From: an uncultured Lachnospiraceae bacterium
GTDB lineage: Bacteria > Bacillota > Clostridia > Lachnospirales > Lachnospiraceae
Direction of reading: 5' to 3'
DNA: 64,000 nucleotides
NCBI GenBank assembly: GCA_934364805.1
Contig: CAKRMH010000015.1
Location: 7,570 to 71,569 of the forward strand
In this document: piece by piece, positions 24,341 through 33,984 of the stretch
How the letters are laid out: every line of letters begins with the position of its first letter
Position numbering within the stretch: the stretch's first letter is position 1
Translations under genes and position numbers: made by a program
Notes under the pieces: model-generated
Databases searched by the model: none
The model's input: the letters and a program-made list of their open reading frames with translations, nothing else
Told to the model about the DNA's origin: nothing

Positions 24341-25135
24341 ATGGCTGGTAAAATTCGATTGATAGCAAGTGATCTGGATGGAACATTATTACAGAATGGA
24401 CAGATCACCTGTAATGAGGAATTATTTCCACTTCTGGATGAGCTTAAGGAACAGGATGTGTATTTTGTTCCTGCAAGTGGAAGACAATATGGAAGTCTTT
24501 TGAAGTTATTTCATAAACGTCATGATAAGATGCTTTATTTATGTGAGAACGGAGCACTTGTTATGTATCAGGATCAGGTGATTTACAAGAATCAGTTTGA
24601 AGATTCTCTGGCACTTGATATCTGTCATACGGTGTATGATAATCCATGCTGTGAAGTGCTGATTTCGGGAGAGAGAACAAGTTACCTGATCCCGAAGTCG
24701 GAGGATTATGTAAGATATGTGAGGGACGATGTCGGAAATGATGTTACAATCATACAAAAACCGGAAGAGATTATGGAACCGATCATCAAAGTCTCTTATT
24801 TTACAAAAGCAGAGGATCGTGATCCGGTTACTGCCGATTTTCAGGCAAAATTCAGGGATTCCTGCCAGATTGTGACCTCTGGCAACCGCTGGGTAGATTT
24901 TGCACCGAACGGAACCAGTAAGGGAAGTGCGATGGAGCATATTGGAAATCTCTTAAATATTACATCGGATGAGATGGCTGCCTTTGGCGATAATGAGAAT
25001 GACCGCACGATGCTTGGATATGTCGGACATCCTTATATTATGGAGAATTGTAATCCGACAATACGGGATATACCGGGAGAAAGCTGTTATCGTGTGGAAC
25101 AGACCTTAAGAGATCTGTTGAATAACATGAATTAG
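24341..25135 (+). CDS. Cof-type HAD-IIB family phosphatase
   Basis: A 264-residue haloacid dehalogenase-type hydrolase. Motif I is ASDLDGTLL with the nucleophilic and acid/base aspartates, motif II is VPASGRQ, and motif IV is GDNENDRTML; a C2-type cap lies between. Cytosolic phosphatases of this type act on sugar phosphates or flavin-related phosphates with broad specificity, so the substrate is open. It lies between the flippase and NhaC genes with short gaps. Confidence 0.92.
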   Translation: MAGKIRLIASDLDGTLLQNGQITCNEELFPLLDELKEQDVYFVPASGRQYGSLLKLFHKRHDKMLYLCENGALVMYQDQVIYKNQFEDSLALDICHTVYDNPCCEVLISGERTSYLIPKSEDYVRYVRDDVGNDVTIIQKPEEIMEPIIKVSYFTKAEDRDPVTADFQAKFRDSCQIVTSGNRWVDFAPNGTSKGSAMEHIGNLLNITSDEMAAFGDNENDRTMLGYVGHPYIMENCNPTIRDIPGESCYRVEQTLRDLLNNMN

Positions 25136-25150
25136 AATTGGAGAATGGGA

Positions 25151-26803
25151 ATGAACAGAAAACGGGTTGGAATGTTAATATTTATTGGAATACTGGCGGT
25201 TCTTTGTGTGGTAACAGCAATGACCCCGGGGACAATTACAGATCCGGAAAATTACACATGCAGTTCTTATGCGACGATCGTAGCACTTCTGCCTCCGGTA
25301 ATTGCGATTGGACTTGCTCTGATTACCAAAGAAGTCTATACGTCTCTGTTTGCGGGAATTATTACGGGAGGACTTTTGTATTCGAATTTTAACCTGGAGC
25401 TGATGATCAATACCGTATTTTTCCAGGAAGATGGTGGAATGGTAAGCAAACTGGCAAACTCCTGGAATGTTGGTATTCTGGTGTTTCTTGTTATGCTTGG
25501 AATTCTTGTTTCTATGCTGAACAAAGCCGGCGGCTCAGCTGCGTTTGGAAAATGGGCATCCAGGCATATAAAAACAAGGATCGGAGCACAGATATCGATT
25601 ATGATCCTTGGAGTTCTGATATTTGTGGATGACTATTTTAACTGCCTTACAGTAGGAAGTGTTATGCGTCCGGTCACAGACCGACATAAAGTTTCCAGAG
25701 CAAAATTATCCTATATTATTGATGCAACGGCAGCACCGGTGTGTATTATTGCACCGATCAGTTCCTGGGCAGCAGCAGTTACTTCTTCTGTTCCGGAAGA
25801 TGCAAAGATTAATGGATTTGCTGTTTTTCTTCAGACAATCCCGTATAATCTGTATGCAATATTGACACTGGTCATGGTTGTTCTGGTGACGCTGCTTCGT
25901 GTGGATTTTGGCCCGATGAAAAAACATGAGATGAATGCCATTGCAGGAGATTTATTTACAACGCCTGGGCGGCCTTATGAGGGAAACGAAGAAGAGGTTG
26001 TCAATGAGAAAGCACACGTGCTGGATCTTGTTCTTCCGGTAATTGTGCTGATTACAAGCTGTATTATTGCAATGATCTATACCGGCGGATTTTTTCAGGG
26101 AACTTCGTTTGTGGAAGCGTTTGCAGGTTCAGATGCTTCAGTCGGCCTTGTGTTAGGTGGTGCGGTTACACTTGCATTTACATTTGTTTATTATATGATG
26201 CGCGATGTGTTGTCTTTTGAGGAATTTGCAAAATGTATTCCGGAAGGGTTCCAGTCAATGATTGCACCGATTCTGATTCTGACAATGGCATGGACGTTAT
26301 CGGGAATGACCAATCTTCTTGGAGCAAAATATTTTGTGGCAGATCTTGTTGCACATTCAGCAGAGGCAATGCAGGGATTTCTTCCTATGATCATTTTCCT
26401 TGTTGCCGCTTTTCTGGCATTTGCAACAGGAACTTCATGGGGAACATTCAGTATATTGATCCCGATTGTGATCGGAGTTTTCCCGGAAGGACAAATGATG
26501 GTTATCTCAATCGCGGCATGTCTGGCTGGTGCAGTCTGTGGGGATCACTGTTCCCCGATTTCAGACACAACGATCATGGCTTCAGCGGGCGGACATTGTG
26601 AGCATGTAAATCATGTTGTGACACAGCTTCCGTATGTTATGGTTGTTGCCGTGGTATGTCTGTTTGGCTACATGCTGATCGGAATTTTCATGGCAGCCGG
26701 GTTACGGGTATTCACATGGCTTGTGCTTCCGGTCTGCATCGTAATCCTTGTGGGACTTCTTTTTGGAATACGATCAAAAACCGGAGGAAAGGAAGCAATT
26801 TGA
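25151..26803 (+). CDS. Na+/H+ antiporter, NhaC family
   Basis: A 550-residue membrane protein with about 12 hydrophobic segments. Conserved charged or polar residues within the membrane are visible in FVDDYFNCLTVGSVMRPVTD and in CGDHCSPISDTTIMAS, both typical of the NhaC/IT superfamily. Probable role: sodium export or amino acid/proton exchange at the plasma membrane. The ATG at 25151 is chosen because GGAG is then 7 nt upstream; an ATG at 25145 would leave 1 nt. The next gene starts within the stop (TGATGA). Confidence 0.9.
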   Translation: MNRKRVGMLIFIGILAVLCVVTAMTPGTITDPENYTCSSYATIVALLPPVIAIGLALITKEVYTSLFAGIITGGLLYSNFNLELMINTVFFQEDGGMVSKLANSWNVGILVFLVMLGILVSMLNKAGGSAAFGKWASRHIKTRIGAQISIMILGVLIFVDDYFNCLTVGSVMRPVTDRHKVSRAKLSYIIDATAAPVCIIAPISSWAAAVTSSVPEDAKINGFAVFLQTIPYNLYAILTLVMVVLVTLLRVDFGPMKKHEMNAIAGDLFTTPGRPYEGNEEEVVNEKAHVLDLVLPVIVLITSCIIAMIYTGGFFQGTSFVEAFAGSDASVGLVLGGAVTLAFTFVYYMMRDVLSFEEFAKCIPEGFQSMIAPILILTMAWTLSGMTNLLGAKYFVADLVAHSAEAMQGFLPMIIFLVAAFLAFATGTSWGTFSILIPIVIGVFPEGQMMVISIAACLAGAVCGDHCSPISDTTIMASAGGHCEHVNHVVTQLPYVMVVAVVCLFGYMLIGIFMAAGLRVFTWLVLPVCIVILVGLLFGIRSKTGGKEAI

Positions 26804-27309
26804 TGAAAGAACATGAGGGGCAGCAACTGGTGTATCACGAGTTTGCACCAGTGTATGATCAACATTCCCAAATACTGATACTTGGCAGTTTTCCATCTGT
26901 AAAGTCCAGAGAACAGCAGTTTTATTATGGACATCCGCAAAACCGGTTCTGGAAACTGGTAGCAGGTCTTTTACAGATTCCGGTGCCGGAGAGCATAGAG
27001 GAGAAAAAGCAGATGCTTCTTACACATCACATTGCGCTTTGGGATGTGATCGCATCCTGTGAGATTACAGGATCATCGGATGCGAGTATTCGAAATGTTG
27101 TTCCGAACGATATTTCAAAAATACTGCAGGAGGCTCCGATCGGGAAGGTCATTGCAAACGGAACAAAGGCATACGAACTGTATCAGAAATATATTTATCC
27201 GTCTACCGGACAAAGCTGTCAGAAGATGCCATCAACAAGTCCTGCCAATGCGGCGTGGAACATGGGGCGGCTGATGGAAAGCTGGCAGGCGGTAATTCCG
27301 ATAAAATGA
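26803..27309 (+). CDS. DNA-deoxyinosine (hypoxanthine) glycosylase, UDG family 6
   Basis: A 168-residue uracil-DNA glycosylase superfamily protein. LILGSFPSVKSREQQFYYGH followed by PQNRFWKL is the family 6 signature with its catalytic Asn in the PQNRFW block. STSPANAAW is the second DNA-contacting motif. Family members remove hypoxanthine from deaminated DNA, starting base excision repair. The start at 26803 overlaps the antiporter stop by one base, and GGAGGAAAGG is upstream. Confidence 0.88.
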   Translation: MKEHEGQQLVYHEFAPVYDQHSQILILGSFPSVKSREQQFYYGHPQNRFWKLVAGLLQIPVPESIEEKKQMLLTHHIALWDVIASCEITGSSDASIRNVVPNDISKILQEAPIGKVIANGTKAYELYQKYIYPSTGQSCQKMPSTSPANAAWNMGRLMESWQAVIPIK

Positions 27310-27342
27310 AATTATGAGTAAAATTCACAAGGAGATTGAGAT

Positions 27343-28116
27343 ATGCGTATTGATTTTAACAGTATAGAAGAGAAACAGATTGCCAATTTTAAAGGCGGCA
27401 TGCAGACATTCCGGACAAAAATGTTTGATGACGGTTCTGCAAAAATTATGTATGGGACACTGGAACCTGGAGCATCCATCGGACTTCATACCCATGAAAC
27501 AAACAGTGAGATCATCTACGTTCTTTCCGGAAAAGGCCGGATGATCTATGATGAAACCGAAGAACAGCTTCTGGCAGGGGAGGCACATTACTGCCCGAAG
27601 GGACATACGCATAGTTTTATCAATGATGGAACCGAAGATCTCGTGTTTTTTGCAGTTGTTCCGGAACTGACTGAGACGGAAGAAGTAAAAAAACAAAAGG
27701 ATACCCAATGTTATGCGTATGTCGATGGATCTTATAATAAAGTATCCGGCACATATGGATATGGTGGATTTGTGATGCATGATGGGAAAAAGGAGATTCT
27801 GCAGGGAAGCGGTACAGACCCTGAGATGGCATCCATGCACAATGTGGCAGGTGAGGTTCTGGGAAGTATGGCAGCGATTCAAAAGGCTGTGGAACTTGGA
27901 ATTGCGCAGATTACGATTTTTTATGACTATATGGGAATTGAAAAATGGGCAAAAGGTGAGTGGAAACGGAATAAAAAAGGCACAATTGCCTATTACGATT
28001 TCATTCAGTCTGTGAAAGACCAGATCCAGATCGAATTCAAAAAGGTAAAGGGACATTCCGGAGTAGAAGGGAATGAAGAGGCGGACAAACTGGCAAAGCA
28101 GGCAGTCGGTCTGTAA
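27343..28116 (+). CDS. Cupin domain fused to ribonuclease HI
   Basis: A 257-residue two-domain protein. Residues 1-110 are a complete single-domain cupin: motif 1 GASIGLHTHETNSEIIYVLS with metal ligands His49, His51 and Glu56, and motif 2 GEAHYCPKGHTHSFIN with His90. Residues 122-255 are an RNase HI domain with all four acidic residues: Asp128 in YVDGS, Glu171 in NVAGEVLG, Asp195 in FYDYMG and Asp248 in GNEEADKLA, plus His238. RNase HI cuts RNA in RNA-DNA hybrids. The cupin may sense a small molecule or metal. No frameshift or stop separates the parts, so this is a genuine fusion as read. Confidence 0.9.
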   Translation: MRIDFNSIEEKQIANFKGGMQTFRTKMFDDGSAKIMYGTLEPGASIGLHTHETNSEIIYVLSGKGRMIYDETEEQLLAGEAHYCPKGHTHSFINDGTEDLVFFAVVPELTETEEVKKQKDTQCYAYVDGSYNKVSGTYGYGGFVMHDGKKEILQGSGTDPEMASMHNVAGEVLGSMAAIQKAVELGIAQITIFYDYMGIEKWAKGEWKRNKKGTIAYYDFIQSVKDQIQIEFKKVKGHSGVEGNEEADKLAKQAVGL

Positions 28117-28201
28117 AATACAGTTCTTTTGCTAAGGTGCATAATTTAAGACGGAAAAGAACAATCTATCCATGAAGAGATGTGAGTGAAAGGAATACTA
28201 C

Positions 28202-29116
28202 ATGAATTCATGGATCAGATCCCAAAAGGAAGAAAAAATATATATTGCTGTTATGAACAGACAGGAATGGGCGGATACAAAAGAGTGCAGAGATAACTTT
28301 TGTGTCCGCCCATTTTCGCCTTCTCTTCGTTATTGCAGAATGGAACGGAAGCGGAACCTATTGTGGATACAAATGGAAACACCGTCAAGAAAGAGTGAAA
28401 TAAAGGAAGTTTACTATAGCATCTGGATTGCGGGAAATCTGTTTGTGATCGTTGGAGAAGATGATTTCCTGGTTAAGAATATGACAGAGATCATGAAGAA
28501 AATGGATGAGAAAATGAAGCTGGAGGAGCCGGATGAAAAGTGGGCAGCGGGATACCTTTCCAGCCTTCTGGAACAGTGGCTGAAAAGTATTTTAAAGGAT
28601 GATCTTGAATTTCTGCAGTCGGTCGAACTGGAGATCGCAGGACTTGAGGAGGCAGTTCTGAAAGGAAAATGTCAGGAATTCAATGCCAGAATGCTTCCGG
28701 TCAAGAAGCAGATCGCCCGTTTTTACCGGTATTATAATCAATTGGTGGAATTGAGTCAGGAATTGGAAGAACTGGGGGAGTTTCCGGAAAAGGAAAGTGA
28801 GGAAAACTGGCTGAATGGATTTAAGGAGCGCTGCAGTCTTTTGGCCGGACAGACACAGATCATCCGGGAATATATGATACAGGTTCAGGAAGTGTACCAG
28901 TCGGAGATTGAGATCCGGCAAAACGATGTCATGAAGGCACTTACCATGGTGACAACCATATGTTTTCCACTGACACTGGTGGCAGGCTGGTATGGAATGA
29001 ATTTTAAATATATGCCGGAAATCTACAGCAGGTATGGGTATCCGGTGGTGATCTTTATCTGTGTGATTATTATTATCATTTCGCTGATTATTTTCAAAAA
29101 AAAGAACTTCTGGTAG
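28202..29116 (+). CDS. CorA-family divalent cation channel
   Basis: A 304-residue protein with a long cytosolic, largely helical N-terminal region (1-245) and two C-terminal membrane segments. The signature YGMNF, the pore-mouth GMN motif, follows the first segment (LVAGWYGMNFKYMPEI), and the second is a long Val/Ile run ending in KKKNFW. Homologues form pentameric magnesium or other divalent cation channels. The N-terminal domain is shorter and divergent, as in many Firmicute CorA-like proteins. The start follows AAAGG. Confidence 0.9.
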   Translation: MNSWIRSQKEEKIYIAVMNRQEWADTKECRDNFCVRPFSPSLRYCRMERKRNLLWIQMETPSRKSEIKEVYYSIWIAGNLFVIVGEDDFLVKNMTEIMKKMDEKMKLEEPDEKWAAGYLSSLLEQWLKSILKDDLEFLQSVELEIAGLEEAVLKGKCQEFNARMLPVKKQIARFYRYYNQLVELSQELEELGEFPEKESEENWLNGFKERCSLLAGQTQIIREYMIQVQEVYQSEIEIRQNDVMKALTMVTTICFPLTLVAGWYGMNFKYMPEIYSRYGYPVVIFICVIIIIISLIIFKKKNFW

Positions 29117-29193
29117 GAAAATCGGGTATAATGTATTATACTATAACATTATGACGTCAAAGTGCGAAAGTATAAAGAGGAGTAGGGAGATAT

Positions 29194-30306
29194 ATGAGTT
29201 CATTTAATGTAGAATTAAAAAAAGTCGTAGATGACAGTTATGAAATTGAAATCGGCTATGAACTTTCCAACCAGCTTGTTGAGGATCTGGAAAAGGGACT
29301 GGTTGGCAAGATTAAAAGATTTGCCGTAATCACAGACAGCAATGTCCGCGATCTTTATGCAAAACCAATCTGCGAGAAGCTGATCCATTCCGGATTTCTG
29401 GTAGATATGTTTGTTTTCCCGGCCGGCGAAAAAAGCAAGACGCGTGAAACAAAGGCAAAACTGGAAGATGCAATGTTAGAAAAGGGCTATCGCAGAGATT
29501 GCTGTGTCATTGCGATCGGAGGGGGTGTTGTATCTGATATTGCAGGATTTTTAGCAGGAACTTATGGAAGAGGTGTACCGTTCATTAATTATGCGACAAC
29601 ACTTCTTGCAGCTGCAGATGCATCAATTGGAGGAAAGACAGCGGTAGATACGCCGCTTGCAACCAATCTGATCGGATTATTCAATCAGCCCAAGAAGGTG
29701 TACATTGATATTGCATGCTGGAAAACACTTCCGGATCGTCAGATGAAAAGCGGAATGGCAGAAACCATCAAACATGCATGTATGGCAAGTATGGATATGT
29801 TTGAGTTCATTGAGGAAAATCTCGATGATATTATGAATTTTAAAAAGTTTGCATGTGAATATATTACCGAGAACAACTGTAATATTAAATATCAGGTCGT
29901 AATGAAGGATGAGAAGGAAAGCGGTCTGCGCGAGATCTTAAATCTGGGACATACGGTTGGACGTGCCATTGAAACAGTCAGCGAATACAGGCTGTTACAT
30001 GGGGAGGCACTGGCGATCGGGATGGCGGCTGAGGTGTTATTGTCTGCCCGTCTTGGCTATATGTCGGAAGAAGAGGCACAAAGAGTGATCGATCTTTATA
30101 AAAAGACAGGACTTCCGACAGAAATCCCGGATTATATCGACCGTGAGGAACTTGTACATAAGCTTTATACGGACAAGAAGGTCAGGGATGGAAAACTCCG
30201 TTTTGTTTTGCAGAAAGGAATCGGGGATATCGTAGAATATACACCGGGTGTCTATGCAAGACCGATCGAGGAAGATCTGGCAAGAGAAATTATCATGGAG
30301 CTGTAA
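29194..30306 (+). CDS. aroB: 3-dehydroquinate synthase
   Basis: Second enzyme of the shikimate pathway, converting DAHP to 3-dehydroquinate with NAD and a divalent metal. The 370 residues contain the NAD-binding IGGGVVSDIAGFLAGTYGRG, ATTLLAAADASIGGKTAVD, and the metal ligands in MAETIKHA, LNLGHTVGRAIE and LHGEALAIGMA. The family's usual GAFHQP reads GLFNQP here. It stands alone from other aro genes and is followed 3 nt later by a tRNA-dihydrouridine synthase. Confidence 0.94.
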   Translation: MSSFNVELKKVVDDSYEIEIGYELSNQLVEDLEKGLVGKIKRFAVITDSNVRDLYAKPICEKLIHSGFLVDMFVFPAGEKSKTRETKAKLEDAMLEKGYRRDCCVIAIGGGVVSDIAGFLAGTYGRGVPFINYATTLLAAADASIGGKTAVDTPLATNLIGLFNQPKKVYIDIACWKTLPDRQMKSGMAETIKHACMASMDMFEFIEENLDDIMNFKKFACEYITENNCNIKYQVVMKDEKESGLREILNLGHTVGRAIETVSEYRLLHGEALAIGMAAEVLLSARLGYMSEEEAQRVIDLYKKTGLPTEIPDYIDREELVHKLYTDKKVRDGKLRFVLQKGIGDIVEYTPGVYARPIEEDLAREIIMEL

Positions 30307-30309
30307 AAG

Positions 30310-31248
30310 ATGCAGATTTATATGGCCCCTTTAGAGGGAATTACCGGGTTTGTGTTCCGGAATGCATTTCATAAATACTATGGCGGTGTGGATCGATATT
30401 TCACACCGTTTATTACACCACATACCAAAAAGAATATGGATGCAAGAGAACGAAGAGACATTCTTCCGGAAAATAATCGTGGGATTACCCTTGTTCCGCA
30501 GGTTCTCACCTGTCAGGTGGAAGAAATGATCTCCATCAGCAGGGAATTACAGGAACTTGGATATACACAGATCAATCTGAATCTTGGCTGTCCGTCTGGA
30601 ACGGTTGCAGCTAAGGGGAAGGGATCCGGTTTTTTGGGTGATCCGATAAAACTGGATCGTTTTTTTGAAGTATATTTTGAAAATTCTGACATGCCGCTTT
30701 CCATCAAGACAAGAGTCGGAGTGGAGGATCTGGAAGAGTTTGAACAGCTGCTTGCAATCTATAAAAAGTATCCATTTTGTGAGGTGATCATACATCCACG
30801 TCTCGGAAAGGAATTTTATCGGGGAATGGTACACCGTGATCTTTTTTCGGAGGCAGTAAAAGTATTGTCGCAGCCGGTGTGTTATAACGGGGATATTTTT
30901 ACAACCGGGGATTTTCAAACGGTTTCAGGAGAAAACCCGGAGTGTGAAAGGTATATGCTTGGACGTGGACTTTTATGGAATCCACAGCTGGCAGAAGAGA
31001 TTGTGAGCGGTGGCATGACGGAATTTGATCTCGTTCGTTTTGGACAGTTTCACGATGAGATTGTAAGCGGATACCGGGAATATATATCGGGAGACCGTAA
31101 TGTCCTGTTTCGCATGAAGGAACTCTGGGGATACTGGAAGGATTTGTTTCCAGATGATAAAAAGCATTTAAAAAAAATCCGAAAAGCATCTACACTTATG
31201 GAATACGGACAGGAAGTGAGAATGCTTTTCGAAGATACGAAGGTTTAA
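30310..31248 (+). CDS. tRNA-dihydrouridine synthase
   Basis: An FMN-dependent enzyme reducing uridines in tRNA D-loops. The 312 residues form a TIM barrel starting IYMAPLEGITGFVFRNAF; the catalytic Cys is in NLNLGCPSG and the phosphate-binding loop is formed near CYNGDI. The sequence after the catalytic Cys (TVAAKGKGSGFL) matches the clostridial Dus subgroup. It sits 3 nt behind aroB and ends tail-to-tail with tmcAL with a 4-nt overlap of the two stops. Confidence 0.92.
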   Translation: MQIYMAPLEGITGFVFRNAFHKYYGGVDRYFTPFITPHTKKNMDARERRDILPENNRGITLVPQVLTCQVEEMISISRELQELGYTQINLNLGCPSGTVAAKGKGSGFLGDPIKLDRFFEVYFENSDMPLSIKTRVGVEDLEEFEQLLAIYKKYPFCEVIIHPRLGKEFYRGMVHRDLFSEAVKVLSQPVCYNGDIFTTGDFQTVSGENPECERYMLGRGLLWNPQLAEEIVSGGMTEFDLVRFGQFHDEIVSGYREYISGDRNVLFRMKELWGYWKDLFPDDKKHLKKIRKASTLMEYGQEVRMLFEDTKV

Positions 31249-32516
31249 GAATCAATAAGGATCAGCCCTTGTGTGAATTCGTTTTTGGGAAGTGGTGCGC
31301 CGTTTGCAATCATAAGCTGCCGGTAAAGATCTGCTGCGAACAGGTCTTTTTTGAAAAAAGAATATGCACCCGAAGCAAGAAGCGTGGAAGCATCTGCTAC
31401 CTTGGTAATGAAAGGGACAGATGCTTCTTTTTTCATATCTGAAAGCAGGGCACCTGCAGATTTCCGGAATCCAAGGATCCGAAGATATGGAATCCAGTCC
31501 ATGCTTTGTCCCAAATCGTAATCGCTGTTTCGGATATCAAGAAGGATATGAATAAGAGCTCGGCTGATTCTGGAATAGGTGATTTCTTTTGTCTTTAATA
31601 AAGAAGTAAATTGTCCGATATTCTGATATTGTCCGAGCTGATTGCGGATCCGGTTTGACAGGCCGTGGCTGCAGTCGGCAAAGCAGTCATAGTCTTTTTC
31701 AGAAAATGAAAAAAGACGGTAGGCAAGCATCTGTGAAGGTGAATTTTCATCCAGAAATGGAAATTCTTTTTGGTATGCATCCAGAATCTGGAGGGTTGTT
31801 TCCGGCATTAAAGAAGATAATTCCTGGGTGCACTGCCCGGCAAAGAGCGCTTTTCGTATTGCTGTGGCAGAAGCAAGCGTGGAATGGATGTCGGGTGTGT
31901 GGTATCCGTCTCCCTTTCTTGGAATCAGAACCGGAGTGATCGTCTTTGGGTCAGAAGACGTCTGCTGTAATGCTTTTAAATATTCCAGCGCAAGAATGTT
32001 ATTCGGCGATGCTAAAAGAAGAGTAATCTCTGGAAGTTTTCTGGACAAATCCGGGTCATTTTCTATAGCGGATGACAGAGCCTGGCTTCTTGCAGCAGGA
32101 AAGGAGAGTCCTTTTTTCAGATTCTGTGACAGAAAATTCTGATATGCAGCATCTTCCCTGGACAAAAGGGAAGAAATGGATAAGAGAAGATCCAGATCAT
32201 CGCATTCAGCGCCAAAACAAAGGTGTGTAACATTTCCCATCTTCTGGAGTAAACGGACACCGGCCTGGGCAAAATATTCAGCGGAGGCGGTTGCCCATAC
32301 GCAGGGGAGTTCGATTACAAGATCTGCTCCGGCAGAAAGTGCCATTTTCGTGCGGGCATATTTATCGGTGAGGGCAGGGACTCCGCGCTGTAGAAAATCG
32401 CCGCTCATGGCAACTACAATATAATCAGCTCCGGTTTTTTGCTTTATCTGCTCAAGCTGATAGTAATGTCCGTTGTGAAATGGATTATATTCTGCGATGA
32501 CGCCTGCAATCTTCAT
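31245..32516 (-). CDS. tmcAL: tRNA(Met) cytidine acetate ligase
   Basis: Nucleotidyltransferase-fold enzyme (YlbM family) that activates acetate with ATP to make N4-acetylcytidine at the wobble position of elongator tRNA-Met in Gram-positive bacteria. The 423 residues begin with GVIAEYNPFHNGHYYQLEQI, which holds the HxGH-like nucleotide-binding motif, and contain MSGDFLQRG and CFGAE. ASATAIRKAL is the second conserved motif. The next plus-strand gene is acetate kinase; both use acetate, which may be chance. The start has AGGAGG upstream. Confidence 0.93.
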   Translation of the reverse strand: MKIAGVIAEYNPFHNGHYYQLEQIKQKTGADYIVVAMSGDFLQRGVPALTDKYARTKMALSAGADLVIELPCVWATASAEYFAQAGVRLLQKMGNVTHLCFGAECDDLDLLLSISSLLSREDAAYQNFLSQNLKKGLSFPAARSQALSSAIENDPDLSRKLPEITLLLASPNNILALEYLKALQQTSSDPKTITPVLIPRKGDGYHTPDIHSTLASATAIRKALFAGQCTQELSSLMPETTLQILDAYQKEFPFLDENSPSQMLAYRLFSFSEKDYDCFADCSHGLSNRIRNQLGQYQNIGQFTSLLKTKEITYSRISRALIHILLDIRNSDYDLGQSMDWIPYLRILGFRKSAGALLSDMKKEASVPFITKVADASTLLASGAYSFFKKDLFAADLYRQLMIANGAPLPKNEFTQGLILIDS

Positions 32517-32548
32517 GTTTTCCTCCTGCTATCCACAAATTTATAGTT

Positions 32549-32577
32549 ATGATAACATGATGACGGAATCACGGCAA
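32549..32577 (-). promoter_or_regulatory. Promoter of tmcAL
   Basis: Minus strand TTGCCG (32577-32572), 17 bp, TATCAT (32554-32549) with TGT before it (extended -10). Leader about 25 nt. Confidence 0.55.
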
Positions 32578-32654
32578 TTGTATACGGAAAAAATGTGTAT
32601 AATACAGGAAAAAATCAAGGAATATATTTAATAGGGAATATTTGTAAAATTAGC

Positions 32655-32683
32655 TTGTGTACCCTAAAAAATAGGAATATAAT
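32655..32683 (+). promoter_or_regulatory. Promoter of ackA
   Basis: TTGTGT (32655-32660), 17 bp, TATAAT (32678-32683). Leader about 33 nt before the ATG at 32724. Confidence 0.6.
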
Positions 32684-32723
32684 AGGAGCGGTGGAAAAAA
32701 TAAATAGATGAGGAGAAATAATC

Positions 32724-33917
32724 ATGAATGTATTAGTAATTAACTGTGGAAGTTCTTCCTTAAAATATCAGCTGATCAATTCTGATACAGAAACTGTAAT
32801 TGCAAAAGGACTTTGCGAGAGAATTGGTATTGACGGAAGACTCACATACCAGAAAGCAGGTCTTGATAAAGAGATTACTGAGGCAGCAATGCCAACACAT
32901 AAACAGGCGATCCAGCTGGTTTTAGATGCACTTGTAAATGAGAAAACGGGAGCAATCAAATCTCTTTCTGAGATTGATGCAGTCGGACATCGTGTTGTAC
33001 ACGGTGGAGAGAAGTTTGCTTCATCCACATTACTCACAGATGAAGTATTAAAAGTTGTGGAAGAATGCAATGACCTTGCACCTCTTCACAATCCTGCAAA
33101 CCTGATCGGAATCCGTGCATGTCAGGAATTAATGCCAAATGTACCTATGGTTGGTGTATTTGATACTGCATTCCATCAGACAATGCCGGATGTTGCATAT
33201 ATGTATGGTCTTCCATATGAATATTATGAGAAATACAAAATACGTCGATATGGATTCCATGGAACAAGCCACAGCTTTGTATCCAAACGTGTTGCTGAGC
33301 TTGTCGGCAGACCATATGAAGATATGAAAATCATCGTTTGTCATCTTGGAAATGGAGCCAGCGTATGTGCGGTTGACCATGGCAAATCTGTAGATACATC
33401 TATGGGACTTACTCCATTAGAGGGACTTATCATGGGAACACGTTCCGGAGACATTGATCCTTCAATCATAGAATTTATTGCCCAGAAAGAGAATCTTTCT
33501 CTTGCAGAGGTTATGAATGTATTAAATAAGAAGTCTGGTATCGCAGGAATGTCTGAGGTATCCAGCGACTTCCGTGATCTGCTCGCAGCTTCAAGAGAGG
33601 GTAACGAGAAGGCAAGACTTGCAATTGATGCATTTGCTTATCGTGTTGCAAAATATATCGGAGCATACACAGCAGCAATGAATGGTGTGGATGCAATCGC
33701 GTTTACAGCGGGACTTGGTGAAAACAATGCAATGGTTCGTGGAAAGATCTTAAGCCATTTCGGATATCTTGGAGTTAAAGTTGATGACGCCAAAAACGAA
33801 AAGGCTGCCGGAGTTGAGTCTGTCATTTCTGCAGATGATTCAAAAGTAATCTGTCTTGCAGTTCCTACAAACGAAGAACTTGCAATTTGCAGAGAGACGG
33901 TTGCACTTGTAAAATAA
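32724..33917 (+). CDS. ackA: Acetate kinase
   Basis: Makes ATP and acetate from acetyl phosphate, the main energy-yielding step of fermentation in such anaerobes. The 397 residues show the ASKHA signatures VLVINCGSSSLKYQL at the N terminus and GFHGTSHSFVS, plus MGTRSGDIDP. Phosphotransacetylase (pta), its usual partner, is not directly upstream; a separate tmcAL promoter region lies there instead. It has its own promoter and no terminator before yceD. Confidence 0.97.
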   Translation: MNVLVINCGSSSLKYQLINSDTETVIAKGLCERIGIDGRLTYQKAGLDKEITEAAMPTHKQAIQLVLDALVNEKTGAIKSLSEIDAVGHRVVHGGEKFASSTLLTDEVLKVVEECNDLAPLHNPANLIGIRACQELMPNVPMVGVFDTAFHQTMPDVAYMYGLPYEYYEKYKIRRYGFHGTSHSFVSKRVAELVGRPYEDMKIIVCHLGNGASVCAVDHGKSVDTSMGLTPLEGLIMGTRSGDIDPSIIEFIAQKENLSLAEVMNVLNKKSGIAGMSEVSSDFRDLLAASREGNEKARLAIDAFAYRVAKYIGAYTAAMNGVDAIAFTAGLGENNAMVRGKILSHFGYLGVKVDDAKNEKAAGVESVISADDSKVICLAVPTNEELAICRETVALVK

Positions 33918-33929
33918 TGAAAAATTTTG

Positions 33930-33958
33930 TTGACAAACAATAATGCCATATGTATAAT
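33930..33958 (+). promoter_or_regulatory. Consensus promoter of yceD-rpmF
   Basis: A perfect TTGACA (33930-33935), 17 bp, and a perfect TATAAT (33953-33958), the best sigma-A promoter in the window. Leader about 20 nt. Confidence 0.82.
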
Positions 33959-33984
33959 TGTTTAGGTGTGAATAGGAGAATGCC

